Part shown: positions 8,345 to 17,088 of the stretch, one piece after another
Position numbering within the stretch: the stretch's first letter is position 1
How the letters are laid out: every line of letters starts with the position of its first letter
NCBI GenBank assembly: GCA_003343565.1
Contig: QALA01000070.1
Span: forward strand, 1-25,328
Direction: 5' to 3'
Length of the DNA: 25,328 nucleotides
Origin: Verrucomicrobiota bacterium
GTDB taxonomy: Bacteria; Verrucomicrobiota; Verrucomicrobiia; Opitutales; Intestinicryptomonadaceae
Made by a program: the position numbers and the translations under genes
Notes under the pieces: model-generated
The model's input: only the letters and a program-made list of their open reading frames with translations
What the model was told of the DNA's origin: nothing
Database searches by the model: none

Positions 8345-10519
8345 ATGAAACTTAAGAAAATTGCCTGCGCGTGCCTTGCTGCGCTTTTGGGGGGCGTTTC
8401 GTCCGCTTTGTCCGCGGGAACGCCGCCGTCCGAAATTGCGATAAATACGCGCAATTTCAAGTTGGAGCTTGTCGTGGACGAATTCGGCTCGCTCCTCCAA
8501 AAGGGATTCGGGCCGCGGGAGGCGAAATTTCCTCCGGTGTCCGAAAACTCCGCAAAGACGCGAGAGTTCGACTTCTACCCGGCCTACGGCAACGGCTACT
8601 TGGACGAACCCGCCATTCAGATTACGCACGCCGACGGAAACGTATCCACGCAGCTTGTAGTCGAAAAGGTCGACCGCTCGCAGGATTCCGACGGAAACGA
8701 GCTTGTCGTATTTTCCATGAGAGACGCCGTGTACGACTCGAAAGTCGAGCTGTTCGTCAAAGCCTTTCCGGAGCTCGACATATTCCAGATGTGGACGAAA
8801 ATTTTCAATGCGGAAGGCGGTCCCGTCACGCTTTATCGGTACGCTTCGGCTTCGCCGCTTTTTTGCGAAAAGGAAAACTGGCTCACCCAGTTTCACGGCG
8901 GCTGGGCCAACGAGATGAACATGTCGGAGGAAAAACTTACCCGCGGAGTCAAGGTTTTGGACTCCAAGATGGGGGTTCGCGCGCACAAGTGCAGAAATCC
9001 GATGTACATTTTGTCGCTCGGCGGGCCGGCGCGGGAAAATTCCGGCACGGTCTTCATAGCGACTCTCATGTGGCCGGGCGCCTTCAACTTTACGTTTGAC
9101 TTCGTCGTTCAACAGCGCTTGCGGACCGTGAACGGGATAAACCATTTCGGCGCGCAGTATGTCTTGGACAGCGGCGAAAGCCTCGAAACTCCGAAGATGC
9201 TTTACGCGTGTTCCTCCGAGGGAACGGGAAGGGCCAGCCGCAATCTCCACGCGTGGGGACGCCTGTACGGCATGCGCGACGCGCAGGCTCCGCGCCCCGT
9301 CCTTCTAAATAACTGGGAGGCGACCTACTTCAATTTCGACGAGGCGAAACTCGACAAAATTTTCGACTTGGCCAAGCCTTTGGGAATAGACGTTTTCCTG
9401 CTGGACGACGGCTGGTTCGGCAATCGGTATCCCCGCAACAGCGACAAGAGCGGGCTCGGCGACTGGGAGGTATCGAAGGCGAAGCTTCCAAACGGCCTTG
9501 AGAGGCTCTGCCGCCAGGCCGCCGACAGGGGGTTCGGATTCGGAATATGGCTTGAGCCGGAGATGGTCAATCCGCGCAGCAAACTGTACGAAGAGCATTC
9601 CGATTGGGTCGTTACCGCGCCGCGCAGGGAGATAATTCCCAGCCGCTTCCAGATGATTTTGGACAACACCCGCCCGCAGGTGCGCGATTTCGAGTGGGGC
9701 GTTTTTGAAAAGATTTTGCGGCCGAATCCCATTTGCTATGTCAAGTGGGACGCGAATCGGCACGTCAACCAGCCGGGGTCTCTCTATCTGCCCGCCCGGA
9801 AACAGACCAATCTGACGGTCGACTACAACAACAATCTCCTGGCGATGATGCGCAGGTTCGCTTCGGAGTTCCCGAAGGTCGGGGCCATGTTGTGCGCCGG
9901 CGGCGGCGGGCGCGTGGACTATGCGTCGCTGGCGAATTTCACGTCTTTTTGGGCCAGCGACAACACCGATCCCGTCCACCGGGTGAGAATCCAGTGGGGC
10001 TATTCCTACGGGTACCCTTCCAATGCGGTATCCGCCCATGTGACGAATATGGGCCGGCGTCCGCTGCGCTTTGCCATAAATGTCGCGCTCGGCTGCGCCT
10101 TCGGGATAGACATGGATTTGTCGAAACTTTCCGCCGCCGATATGCAAGCCTTGCGCGACGCCGTTCGGCTATACAAAAATACCGTGCGCCCGCTGACTTC
10201 CCGCGCCGACCTGTACAGGCTGGAATCGCCGTATGCCGGCGCGCGTTCCGCAGTCGCGCACGTTCTGCCCGACAAATCCGCGGCGATAGTGTTTGCCTAC
10301 CAGCTGGCGGACGGCGGGCGCGCCCCGCTGAAAATCGACGGGTTAGACGCCGGAAAAAAATATAGGGTAGAGGAGATTTCCCTGCCCGCCGGCGCGGTTT
10401 CAAAAATGGAGGCGCACGGAAAGACGTTTACCGGCCGCGACCTTGCCGCCGGCGCGGCGGTTCCCCCGTGCGAAAAGTTTTGCGACAGCAGCGTAATCCT
10501 GCTAAGCGAAGTAAAATAA
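8345..10519 (+). CDS. Secreted GH36 alpha-galactosidase
   Basis: A 724-residue glycoside hydrolase family 36 enzyme, expected to release terminal alpha-1,6-galactose from raffinose-type sugars or galactomannan. The ATG at 8345 starts a clear Sec signal peptide (KLKK, then a hydrophobic core ending ALSA). An in-frame ATG at 8258 would hide it, so I preferred 8345. An N-terminal beta-sandwich precedes the TIM barrel, which shows LLDDGWFG, EPEMVNP, YVKWDANRH (nucleophile D469) and, 70 residues later, SDNTDP (acid/base D539) after a CAGGGGR segment, all as in GH36. A C-terminal beta domain completes the normal length. Export fits a role outside the cytoplasm alongside the divergent Tat oxidoreductase. 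Confidence 0.92.
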   Translation: MKLKKIACACLAALLGGVSSALSAGTPPSEIAINTRNFKLELVVDEFGSLLQKGFGPREAKFPPVSENSAKTREFDFYPAYGNGYLDEPAIQITHADGNVSTQLVVEKVDRSQDSDGNELVVFSMRDAVYDSKVELFVKAFPELDIFQMWTKIFNAEGGPVTLYRYASASPLFCEKENWLTQFHGGWANEMNMSEEKLTRGVKVLDSKMGVRAHKCRNPMYILSLGGPARENSGTVFIATLMWPGAFNFTFDFVVQQRLRTVNGINHFGAQYVLDSGESLETPKMLYACSSEGTGRASRNLHAWGRLYGMRDAQAPRPVLLNNWEATYFNFDEAKLDKIFDLAKPLGIDVFLLDDGWFGNRYPRNSDKSGLGDWEVSKAKLPNGLERLCRQAADRGFGFGIWLEPEMVNPRSKLYEEHSDWVVTAPRREIIPSRFQMILDNTRPQVRDFEWGVFEKILRPNPICYVKWDANRHVNQPGSLYLPARKQTNLTVDYNNNLLAMMRRFASEFPKVGAMLCAGGGGRVDYASLANFTSFWASDNTDPVHRVRIQWGYSYGYPSNAVSAHVTNMGRRPLRFAINVALGCAFGIDMDLSKLSAADMQALRDAVRLYKNTVRPLTSRADLYRLESPYAGARSAVAHVLPDKSAAIVFAYQLADGGRAPLKIDGLDAGKKYRVEEISLPAGAVSKMEAHGKTFTGRDLAAGAAVPPCEKFCDSSVILLSEVK

Positions 10520-10759
10520 CCCGTCGGGCCGCCGATATTGCCCCTCTTTCTTGAATCGGCCGCATGCCTGCGCGCGGCCGGATTGCGCGCGGTTTCGGAA
10601 CGGCCGATTTTGCGCGCGGCTCCGGCGGCTGCGCCTTTTCCTCTTTGCGCGGAGGGCGACCGGGAGGTTTTGGCGGCGCGAAGCTTTGGCTTGACATATT
10701 TTTCCTATTTTTGAAAATTATTGGCATAATTGCTGTACTATAAGAATACTATTTGCCCT

Positions 10760-12802
10760 ATGCAGAACGACCCTCAAAATGCGTTGCAGGAAAAGGAATT
10801 AAAAAAAAATCTCCGCAGTTGCCTGAATAAGGCAATCGATTGGATTAGAATCCGTCAGGACGAGGACGGCATGTGGTGCGGGCCGCTTGAAACCAACTGT
10901 TGCATGGAAGCCCAGTGGCTGATGGCCATGTATTTTATAGACTTCGACGACCCCAAGAAGGAGAAGGTAATCCAATACATATTGGACAGGCAGCGCGAGG
11001 ACGGCAGCTGGGACGTTTACTACGGCTCCGAACACGGCGACATAAACACGACTTTCGAGTGCTATTTCGCCCTGCGTCTGTGCGGCTTCGACCCGGACGA
11101 CGAAGTCCTTTCCAAGACCCGCAAGTGGCTTTTGAAGAACAGGTGGTTCGAGCGCATACGCGTGTTTACAAAGTATTGGATGGCGCTGTTCGGCCAGTGG
11201 CCGTGGGCCCATACGCCGGTTCTTCCTCCTGAGATAATGTTTCTGCCCAAGTGGTGCCCGTTCAATATCTACGACTTTGCCGCGTGGGCGCGCGCGACCA
11301 TGATGCCAATATCGATTCTGACCGTGCGCCGCCCCATAAAGAAGCTTCCGCCCCACCTCCAACTTGACGAGCTGTTCCCCGAAGGGCGCGACAAGGTCGA
11401 CTACCGCATGCCGCGCAAAAACGAGAGCGCAATCAGCTGGGAGAACTTCTTTATGAAGCTCGACCACATGCTTCACGCCTACAACCGTTCGCCCGTAAAG
11501 CCGTTCCGCGAGAGCGCAATAAAGCTCGTTCTTCAATGGATATTGGAGCATCAGGACGAGGACGGCGCGTGGGGGGGGATCCAGCCTCCGTGGATTTACG
11601 CGATTATCGTGATGCACGTGGAGGGCTTTGCAATCGACCAGATAAACATGTCGCGCGCCATAGACGCCTTCAATTTGCACTGGCAGGTTCCGCGAGGCGA
11701 GGGCATAATGCTTCAGGCCAGCGAAAGCCCCATTTGGGACACCTTCTTGACGATGACGGCCCTCATGGACTCCGGCGAGACGCCCGGCTCATGCCCCGAA
11801 CTTTTGAAGGCTTTGGACTACACTTTGTCGAAGGAGAACCGCTATTACGGCGATTGGGCCGTGAAGGTCGGCCGCCACATCGATCCCGGCGGCTGGGCGT
11901 TCCAGCGGGCGAACAACTACTATCCGGATTTGGACGACGCGGCAATCGCAATCGGCGCGCTCAAGCGCATACAGAAGCTTCTCCCGCGCGAGAGCGCCCG
12001 CGCGCGCCGCGTTGACAGCGCCGTGCGCCGCGCAGTCAACTGGATTCTGGAAATGCAGTGCAAGAACGGCGGCTGGGCGGCTTTCGACCGCGACAACACC
12101 CGCACGCTGGTCACAAAAATTCCGTTCGCCGACTTCGGGGAATTGCTCGATCCTCCGAGCGCGGACTGTACCGCCCACATTGTCGAGGCGCTTTCGACGT
12201 GCGGATTTTCGCGCAACCACCCCGCGATTGCGCGCGCGCTGAACTTCATATATTCCGAACAGGAGGACGACGGCAGCTGGTTCGGCCGCTGGGGCGTCAA
12301 TTACATATACGGAACGAGCGCGGTAATCCCAGCGCTCATTTCCGTGGGAGACACGAAGGAGGACGCCCACATTCGCAGGGCTTTGGAGTGGCTGGCGTCG
12401 AAGCAAAATTCCGACGGCGGCTGGGGGGAGAGCATTGCCTCCTACATGGAGCCCAAGTACGCGGGCACGGGCATACCGTCCACCGCGTCGCAGACGGCCT
12501 GGGCCTTGATGGCGTTCGTGGCGGCGGCCGACAAAAATTACGATTCAAACATACGCCGCGCGGTGAAATTCCTCACAGAAACGCAGACCGAGAGCGGAAC
12601 GTGGAACGAGCCTTACTATACCGGAACTGGCTTCCCCGGCTACGGATTGGGCGCAAAGATAGATTTGCGCAACGGCGCGCCCCTGCCGCAGGGCAAGGAG
12701 CTTGCGCGCGGCTTTATGCTCAACTATCACTGGTACCGCCATTACTTCCCGATTACCGCCCTCGGCCGCGCGGAAAGGTATTTACAGCAGCGCGATTCAT
12801 AG
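10760..12802 (+). CDS. shc: Squalene-hopene cyclase
   Basis: A 680-residue triterpene cyclase that folds squalene into hopene/diplopterol at the membrane face. QW repeats occur throughout (QREDGSW, QDEDGAW, QCKNGGW, QEDDGSW, QNSDGGW, TQTESGTW), as does the conserved FTKYWMALFGQWPW block. The catalytic aspartate motif is DLDDAA at residues 390-395, where the family usually has DxDDTA. The three acidic residues are intact. Length is typical (630-720). I chose the ATG at 10760. An in-frame TTG lies ten codons earlier. TTGACA at 10691-10696 sits in the AT-rich leader but lacks a convincing -10 partner. No other hopanoid (hpn) gene adjoins it. Confidence 0.94.
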   Translation: MQNDPQNALQEKELKKNLRSCLNKAIDWIRIRQDEDGMWCGPLETNCCMEAQWLMAMYFIDFDDPKKEKVIQYILDRQREDGSWDVYYGSEHGDINTTFECYFALRLCGFDPDDEVLSKTRKWLLKNRWFERIRVFTKYWMALFGQWPWAHTPVLPPEIMFLPKWCPFNIYDFAAWARATMMPISILTVRRPIKKLPPHLQLDELFPEGRDKVDYRMPRKNESAISWENFFMKLDHMLHAYNRSPVKPFRESAIKLVLQWILEHQDEDGAWGGIQPPWIYAIIVMHVEGFAIDQINMSRAIDAFNLHWQVPRGEGIMLQASESPIWDTFLTMTALMDSGETPGSCPELLKALDYTLSKENRYYGDWAVKVGRHIDPGGWAFQRANNYYPDLDDAAIAIGALKRIQKLLPRESARARRVDSAVRRAVNWILEMQCKNGGWAAFDRDNTRTLVTKIPFADFGELLDPPSADCTAHIVEALSTCGFSRNHPAIARALNFIYSEQEDDGSWFGRWGVNYIYGTSAVIPALISVGDTKEDAHIRRALEWLASKQNSDGGWGESIASYMEPKYAGTGIPSTASQTAWALMAFVAAADKNYDSNIRRAVKFLTETQTESGTWNEPYYTGTGFPGYGLGAKIDLRNGAPLPQGKELARGFMLNYHWYRHYFPITALGRAERYLQQRDS

Positions 12803-12821
12803 GCGCTTTCGCGCAAGGCCG

Positions 12822-12857
12822 GGCGGCGCATGACCGATTTTTGCGCCGCCGCATTTT
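12822..12857 (+). terminator. Probable terminator after the squalene-hopene cyclase gene
   Basis: GGCGGCGCA (12822-12830) and TGCGCCGCC (12842-12850) form a perfect 9-bp stem with an 11-base loop, followed by GCATTTTG. The T-run is short and offset, so termination may be incomplete. Confidence 0.5.
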
Positions 12858-13224
12858 GCCTATTCCTGCGCGGCAGTGCGGTTTGGCTTCTGTTGTGCGG
12901 CCTCTGGCGCGTCTCTTGCGCGGTTTTACTGTCGACTGCCGCCGGGCCCCTCCTGCCTTCCGATTGCCAAAATGCCTTTTATTTGGCTTTTTATCTATTT
13001 TATTAATAATAAGTTGTGTGCATATTATTGCGCTTGGAGCATTCATGCGGGGGTTTTGGCATTTGCCGTTTTTATCATTTTTAACGGGCAAATTTTCGGT
13101 TGCTCTTTGGTTGCGCACGTTGCCTGCATACGCGCGTAAATTGCGCAGTTGAATCTTTTAACGTCTTAATCGGACAGGGGGAATTTCCGAAGTAGGTATT
13201 AAGTAGATATTGTAGATATAACTG

Positions 13225-13250
13225 TTGACAAATCTGTTAAACAATATAAA
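13225..13250 (+). promoter_or_regulatory. Candidate promoter of the PEP-CTERM gene
   Basis: A perfect TTGACA at 13225-13230 lies in AT-rich DNA, with TATAAA at 13245-13250. The 14-base spacing is shorter than ideal. The -35 box is embedded in an imperfect inverted repeat (GTTGACA, then TGTTAAAC) that could be an operator. Confidence 0.3.
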
Positions 13251-13274
13251 AAATTTACAAAAATATTTAATCGC

Positions 13275-14714
13275 ATGAAAGTTTTAAGACAGATACTTTT
13301 TCTTTCCGCGCTTTGCGGAATTGTCCTAAACGCCTCTGCAAAAGACGTCGAAATTTCAGGTTCCGGCGGCAAGTCGTGGGACAGTCTCAGCATAGAAACG
13401 GGCGATAATATAATCGCCACAGCCACCGGCGGAACGTTGGACGTCAACACAATGCCCGCTTCTTTTGAGCTTGGGAATGTGACGGTGAACGCGCCGGAAA
13501 CTATGTACAGGTTCACTTTCAACATGGGGCGTTCCGACGGCGAGAGAGCCAATTTGAAAATTAACGGGGACCTCAACATAAATTCGGAATGTTTCTTTTA
13601 TAACGGCGGTATCCTTGAAATTGCGGGCAACGTAAACATTGCCACATCTCCGGACGGCAGGGTCTCGGCTTTCGGCTACAATTCGTCTGGGACTTTGGAA
13701 AAGTTTATAGTCGGCGGAAATTTCTATACGTCGTACAATGCGCAGTGGTCGGAGGCCGCGATGATTGCCGCGTTCTCTTCGTCGCGCACTCAGGAGGCGT
13801 ACAACGCCGCCTATTGGAACGATGCCGACATTGACATAAAAGGCTCCGTCACTGTCGAGCAATACCAGCTGAAAATCTACACTTCCATAAATAGGGACGG
13901 CACATATACGAAGAACGTATATGCCAAGTTTGGTTCGCTGGTGTCTACAAATTCCAATACCCAAGTGGCCGTTATGGTTTCCAATGACCCGACTCCGGCC
14001 GAATACGGCGTCCTCAATCTGATGATAACCGGAAACGGCGCCGACTACGCAAACAATACGGCAACGTTCGCCGGCGGCTTGGCGGGAAGGTCCAATGGAG
14101 GGTTGCACCTGCTTATGAACAGCACAGACGGCCGGTTGGTTCAGGTGATTCAGGGCAACGCGAATATTACTGACGGCGTGACAATGATGAACGGCACGCT
14201 CTTGCTGAACTTCAACAATTCGGGCAATCACGGCGATTTGAATATGCAGGGCGGCCGCTTCGGTTCGTCTGCCGCCGCCGGCGGCACGTTCGGCTTTAAC
14301 GACATAGTGTACAAGAACGGCACAATATCGCTTGCCATGGAATCGGCAGCTGCGTTTGACACCCTGACGCTTGCCGGCACGATAAGATTTGCCGACGATG
14401 CCGCTGCGGGCGCAAAAGTGACCTTCGATTTCGGTTCCGACCTGATGTGGCTGGTTGACAGCTCCGCGAACGAAGGTCTGGGCGAGAAGATAATATCGTT
14501 CTCCTCTCCCACGAGCCTTTCGGACGGCGACTTTGCCGCCAATTTTTACGAGAGCTCCGGCGATACGTATATGGCGGACTTCACCGTTTTGGACGACGGC
14601 CTGTACGTCAAATACGTCGCGGTGCCCGAACCCGCCGAAATTGCGGCGGTTATCGGAGCGTTGGCGTTGGCGCTGGCGTTTGCGGCGCGCAGGCGCGGCC
14701 GCCGCGCTCTTTGA
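13275..14714 (+). CDS. Secreted PEP-CTERM protein
   Basis: A 479-residue exported protein of unknown function. The N-terminus is a Sec signal peptide (KVLRQ, hydrophobic core, cleavage near NASA). The body is rich in Gly, Asn, Ser and Thr with recurring short beta-strand turns (for example LKINGDLNI, LEIAGNVNI, LNMQGGRF), suggesting a beta-helix or autotransporter-like repeat fold. The C-terminus has the full tripartite PEP-CTERM signal: VPEPAEIA, a hydrophobic helix of alanines and leucines, and the basic tail ARRRGRR. Such proteins are cleaved and sorted by an exosortase, usually for surface or exopolysaccharide-associated roles. No exosortase is encoded here. It has its own candidate promoter and a strong terminator, so it is probably monocistronic. 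Confidence 0.88.
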   Translation: MKVLRQILFLSALCGIVLNASAKDVEISGSGGKSWDSLSIETGDNIIATATGGTLDVNTMPASFELGNVTVNAPETMYRFTFNMGRSDGERANLKINGDLNINSECFFYNGGILEIAGNVNIATSPDGRVSAFGYNSSGTLEKFIVGGNFYTSYNAQWSEAAMIAAFSSSRTQEAYNAAYWNDADIDIKGSVTVEQYQLKIYTSINRDGTYTKNVYAKFGSLVSTNSNTQVAVMVSNDPTPAEYGVLNLMITGNGADYANNTATFAGGLAGRSNGGLHLLMNSTDGRLVQVIQGNANITDGVTMMNGTLLLNFNNSGNHGDLNMQGGRFGSSAAAGGTFGFNDIVYKNGTISLAMESAAAFDTLTLAGTIRFADDAAAGAKVTFDFGSDLMWLVDSSANEGLGEKIISFSSPTSLSDGDFAANFYESSGDTYMADFTVLDDGLYVKYVAVPEPAEIAAVIGALALALAFAARRRGRRAL

Positions 14715-14762
14715 GCGCCTTCCGCGGGCTTTCCAGGCATAGACGGACAATAAAATTTTTCT

Positions 14763-14791
14763 CGCCGCCAAACTTTGGCGGCGTTTTTTTT
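14763..14791 (+). terminator. Rho-independent terminator after the PEP-CTERM gene
   Basis: CGCCGCCAA and TTGGCGGCG form a 9-bp stem around a 3-base loop, followed immediately by eight T's. It lies about 50 bases after the stop codon and insulates the pseudopilin operon that follows. Confidence 0.9.
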
Positions 14792-14833
14792 AGCTTGCGC
14801 AAGAAAATTCGCGTTCGTCGATATTGAAACATG

Positions 14834-14862
14834 TTGACACTTTTGGCGTTTGCATAATTAAT
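14834..14862 (+). promoter_or_regulatory. Candidate promoter of the pseudopilin operon
   Basis: TTGACA at 14834-14839, a 17-base spacer, and ATTAAT at 14857-14862 (4/6 match). The ATG of gspG is 20 bases further on, preceded by GGAGGT at 14870-14875. Confidence 0.42.
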
Positions 14863-14881
14863 TGTATCCGGAGGTAAAAAC

Positions 14882-15319
14882 ATGTTGAGAGGAGCATTTA
14901 AAAAATGTCGCGCGCGCCGCGGATTCACGCTGATTGAAATACTTTTGGCCATTGCCATGATATCTTTGCTGGCGTTCATGCTGGTCACCAATATAGAAAA
15001 GACCATGAGCAGCGGGCAGAGCAGCATAGCAAAGTCGTTTGTGAAGGGGTCTTTGGCGACTCCGCTGATGTCCTACAAGCTTGCCGTCGGGCGTTATCCC
15101 ACTACGGAGGAGGGGTTGGACGCCTTGCTGCGGGCTCCCGATTCCGTGAAAGACCGCTGGGGCGGACCCTATCTGCGAGATTCGGACATACCGAAGGATC
15201 CGTGGGGAAATCCCTATCAATACAGAATGCCCGCCCAAAAGAGTTCCGAGGGGTACGATTTGTGGTCGATGGGGCCCGACGGAACGAACGAGACCGACGA
15301 CGACATTGGGAATTGGTAG
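14882..15319 (+). CDS. gspG: Type II secretion major pseudopilin GspG
   Basis: A 145-residue major pseudopilin of a type II secretion system, which polymerises into the periplasmic pseudopilus after leader cleavage. The prepilin signal is textbook: RARRG, then FTLIEILLAIAMISLLAF, with Gly14 at -1 and Glu19 at +5. The C-terminal GspG signature follows: RYPTTEEGLDALL, RWGGPYL, DPWGNPY and LWSMGPDGTNETDDDIGNW, including the calcium-site region. GGAGGT, six bases before the ATG, is a strong ribosome binding site and a probable promoter lies just upstream. The next pseudopilin gene starts about 0.94 kb later, after a tandem repeat array, which is unusual because these genes are normally contiguous. 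Confidence 0.95.
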   Translation: MLRGAFKKCRARRGFTLIEILLAIAMISLLAFMLVTNIEKTMSSGQSSIAKSFVKGSLATPLMSYKLAVGRYPTTEEGLDALLRAPDSVKDRWGGPYLRDSDIPKDPWGNPYQYRMPAQKSSEGYDLWSMGPDGTNETDDDIGNW

Positions 15320-16263
15320 CATGCCGAATGGGGCGTCGCGCGATGTTTTTTGGCTGTTGCGGCTTGTTGCGTTTTCTTCGGAGTTGGCAGCCGTATTTCG
15401 CGCGCCGCTGCGGCCGAACGGCGTTGCGCGCGCATGGCATATTTAAGCCTGCGTTTCGCATCGCAAGATGCGCGCCGCAATTTGCGGGCTTTTGCGCGCG
15501 TTTGTCGTATGAATGTTTTGCGCTCTGCGCGGCGTTCGTAGGCGTGTGCGCATCAAGTTTCGCGGAGAGTGCGGCGCGTGCGGGACACGCGAAGGCGCGC
15601 TTGGCGTTGATGCGCGCAAGTTGCGCTTTGCGCTTTGCGTTCGCCGCATGGGTTGGTTTTGCGAGAGAAGCGGTGCAACGTTTTTTTATCTGCACAGTGC
15701 GTTTTGCGGCACGTATATGGCGTTGCGCGTATCGATTTTTTTTCAGATTTGAGCGGCCGTCTCCTCAATATTTTTTTCAAAAAGCCGCATCTTTGAGCAT
15801 TGATAGCGGCGAGTGCGCATCAAGTTTCGCGGCGCGTACGGGACGCGCGAAGGCGCGCTTGGCGTTGATGCGCGCAAGTTGCGCTTTGCGCCGCGCGTTC
15901 GTCGCGCGGGTTGGTTTTGCGGGAGAATCGGTGCAACGTTTTTTATCTGCCCAGCGCGTTTTGCGGCATACATATGGCGTTGCGCGTCTCGCGTTTTTTT
16001 CAAATTTGAGCGACCGTCCAATTATTGTCTTTTTCAAAAAACTTTATCTTGGAAGATTGATAGCGGCGGGGACACCTCAAATTTCGCGGCGCGCGCATTT
16101 CAAATTCCGCGGCGGGCACGAAACATGCGAAGGCGGGCTTGGCGTTGATATGCGCAAGTTGCGCTTTGCGCCTTGTGTTTGCCGCACGGGGTTATTTTGC
16201 GCGAATTGCGCGCGCTTTTTTTACGTCTGCGCTTTGCGCTTCGCGTCGCATTCGGCGGCGTCG
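15320..16263. other. Repeat-filled spacer splitting gspG from the rest of the pseudopilin operon
   Basis: A continuous plus frame crosses this spacer. Its translation is extremely rich in Arg, Ala, Cys and Phe, shows no domain, and is not kept in phase between the repeat copies (a T7 versus T6 run shifts the frame), so I treat the spacer as non-coding. Positions 15320-15543 are unique GC-rich sequence, including a weak 41-codon frame at 15321-15446. Positions 15544-16225 are the tandem array listed separately. No terminator hairpin with a T-run was found, so read-through from gspG into the later genes is possible. Confidence 0.6.
15544..16225 (+). repeat. Tandem array of a roughly 260 bp unit, about 2.6 copies
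   Basis: Copy 1 covers about 15544-15810, copy 2 about 15811-16067, and a partial, more diverged copy 3 about 16068-16225. Shared landmarks in order are GCGCATCAAGTTTCGCGG, a CGAAGGCGCGCTTGGCGTTG block (15590, 15848 and, altered, 16128), GCGCAAGTTGCGCTTTGCGC, GGTGCAACGTTTTTT, ATATGGCGTTGCGCGT, and TTGATAGCGGCG near each unit end. Copies 1 and 2 are highly similar. Copy 3 has an internal short duplication and then fades. Confidence 0.88.
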
Positions 16264-17088
16264 ATGCGCGTTTGCGTTTGCCGCGCTTTTGGCTTTTTGC
16301 GCAAGTTGCGCCTTTGCGTTTGCGGAAACGGTCCTGCAAGTTCTTCGGGTTGCGGATACGGTTTTGCCTGTTGCCGGAACGTCGGCGTATTTCGCGCGCG
16401 CCGCGCTTTTACGCTGGCCGAGATACTCTTGTCCATTGCCCTGATTGCGGCGATGACAACCCTGATTGCCGGGGCGGTGGCGATTTCGCGGGACAAACTC
16501 GCGCAGCGTCCGCCGGAGGCCGTACTTTCCGCGGCCGTCAGGCGCGCGGCCGATTTTGCCAGAGAGCGCGGACGCAGCATGGTGTTGAATTTCGATGCGC
16601 GCGGATTCTTTCAAATTTCCGACGCCGACACTCTCAAACCGGCTTGCAGAATATTTTTGGACGCGAAAAAAAACAGGGAACAGCTTGAGCGCATGAAGCG
16701 CGCGCAAGAGTCCGAATCCGCCGAAATGACGGATTCTGCATTCGCGGCCGCATTTCTTTCGGGTTTCTCCGGGGATTCCGACGACTATTTGCTCGGCGAC
16801 GCCCGGCCCGGCAGTTTTGCCGCGTTTGGCGGCGATTCCGGCGACGATTCGTGCCCGAAGTTCGTCTTTTACCAGATCTATCCCAAACTGATAAATCCTG
16901 TGTCTGTAAAGTTTCCGGAAGAGCCGATAAAATTTCTGCGCTTTTCCCCGGACGGCACGATGACCCGCGCAAGAATCGTTCTCAAGCGGGGCTCGGAGGA
17001 GAGCGCCTTTGAAAGCGACGTCTTTTGCGCTCCGCCGAAAGAGGTGACGAAAGAGGCGCCGGAAGACGGCTGGGAGGAGCGGGAATGA
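16264..17088 (+). CDS. gspH: GspH-like pseudopilin (prepilin-type protein)
   Basis: Pseudopilin-like protein in the position of the minor pseudopilin GspH. The prepilin motif RRAFTLAEILLSIALIAAM begins near residue 46 if translation starts at the ATG 16264, with Ala48 at -1 in place of Gly and Glu53 at +5. A long variable domain follows with an acidic, Ser/Asp-rich loop and a beta-rich end (FLRFSPDGTM). The start is uncertain: residues 1-45 are cysteine/arginine-rich like the non-coding DNA upstream, and in-frame TTG codons near 16300 are alternatives. No ribosome binding site is clear. The stop overlaps the next ATG (ATGA at 17085-17088), so it is coupled to the following gene. H rather than another minor pseudopilin is inferred from gene order. 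Confidence 0.72.
   Translation: MRVCVCRAFGFLRKLRLCVCGNGPASSSGCGYGFACCRNVGVFRARRAFTLAEILLSIALIAAMTTLIAGAVAISRDKLAQRPPEAVLSAAVRRAADFARERGRSMVLNFDARGFFQISDADTLKPACRIFLDAKKNREQLERMKRAQESESAEMTDSAFAAAFLSGFSGDSDDYLLGDARPGSFAAFGGDSGDDSCPKFVFYQIYPKLINPVSVKFPEEPIKFLRFSPDGTMTRARIVLKRGSEESAFESDVFCAPPKEVTKEAPEDGWEERE

Larger units (their letters stand above)
12803..13274. other. Gene-free stretch between the cyclase and the PEP-CTERM gene
   Basis: After the terminator-like hairpin at 12822-12857 there is no supported gene. Frames crossing it are phenylalanine- and cysteine-rich with no motif. From about 13140 the DNA turns AT-rich and carries a likely promoter for the next gene. A short duplicated block (GTAGATAT) occurs at 13203 and 13212. 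Confidence 0.5.

Noticed and set aside
12058..13152. A 364-codon plus frame overlapping the 3' part of the cyclase gene and continuing downstream
   Set aside because: It is a shadow frame of the strongly supported squalene-hopene cyclase, and its continuation has no protein-like signature.
13356..14771. A 471-codon minus frame antisense to the PEP-CTERM gene
   Set aside because: The plus-strand gene has a signal peptide, a full PEP-CTERM signal and a terminator. The antisense translation is a His/Arg/Val-rich shadow.
15544..16225. Tandem array considered as a CRISPR
   Set aside because: Units are about 260 bp of continuous similarity with no short repeats separated by unique spacers, and no cas genes are nearby.
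15202..17088. A single open frame of 628 codons running from within gspG through the repeat array into the H-like pseudopilin
   Set aside because: It overlaps the well-supported gspG end. Its first 350 or so residues are Arg/Cys/Phe-rich with no domain, and the repeat copies fall out of phase with each other. Only the part from about 16264 shows a real prepilin motif.
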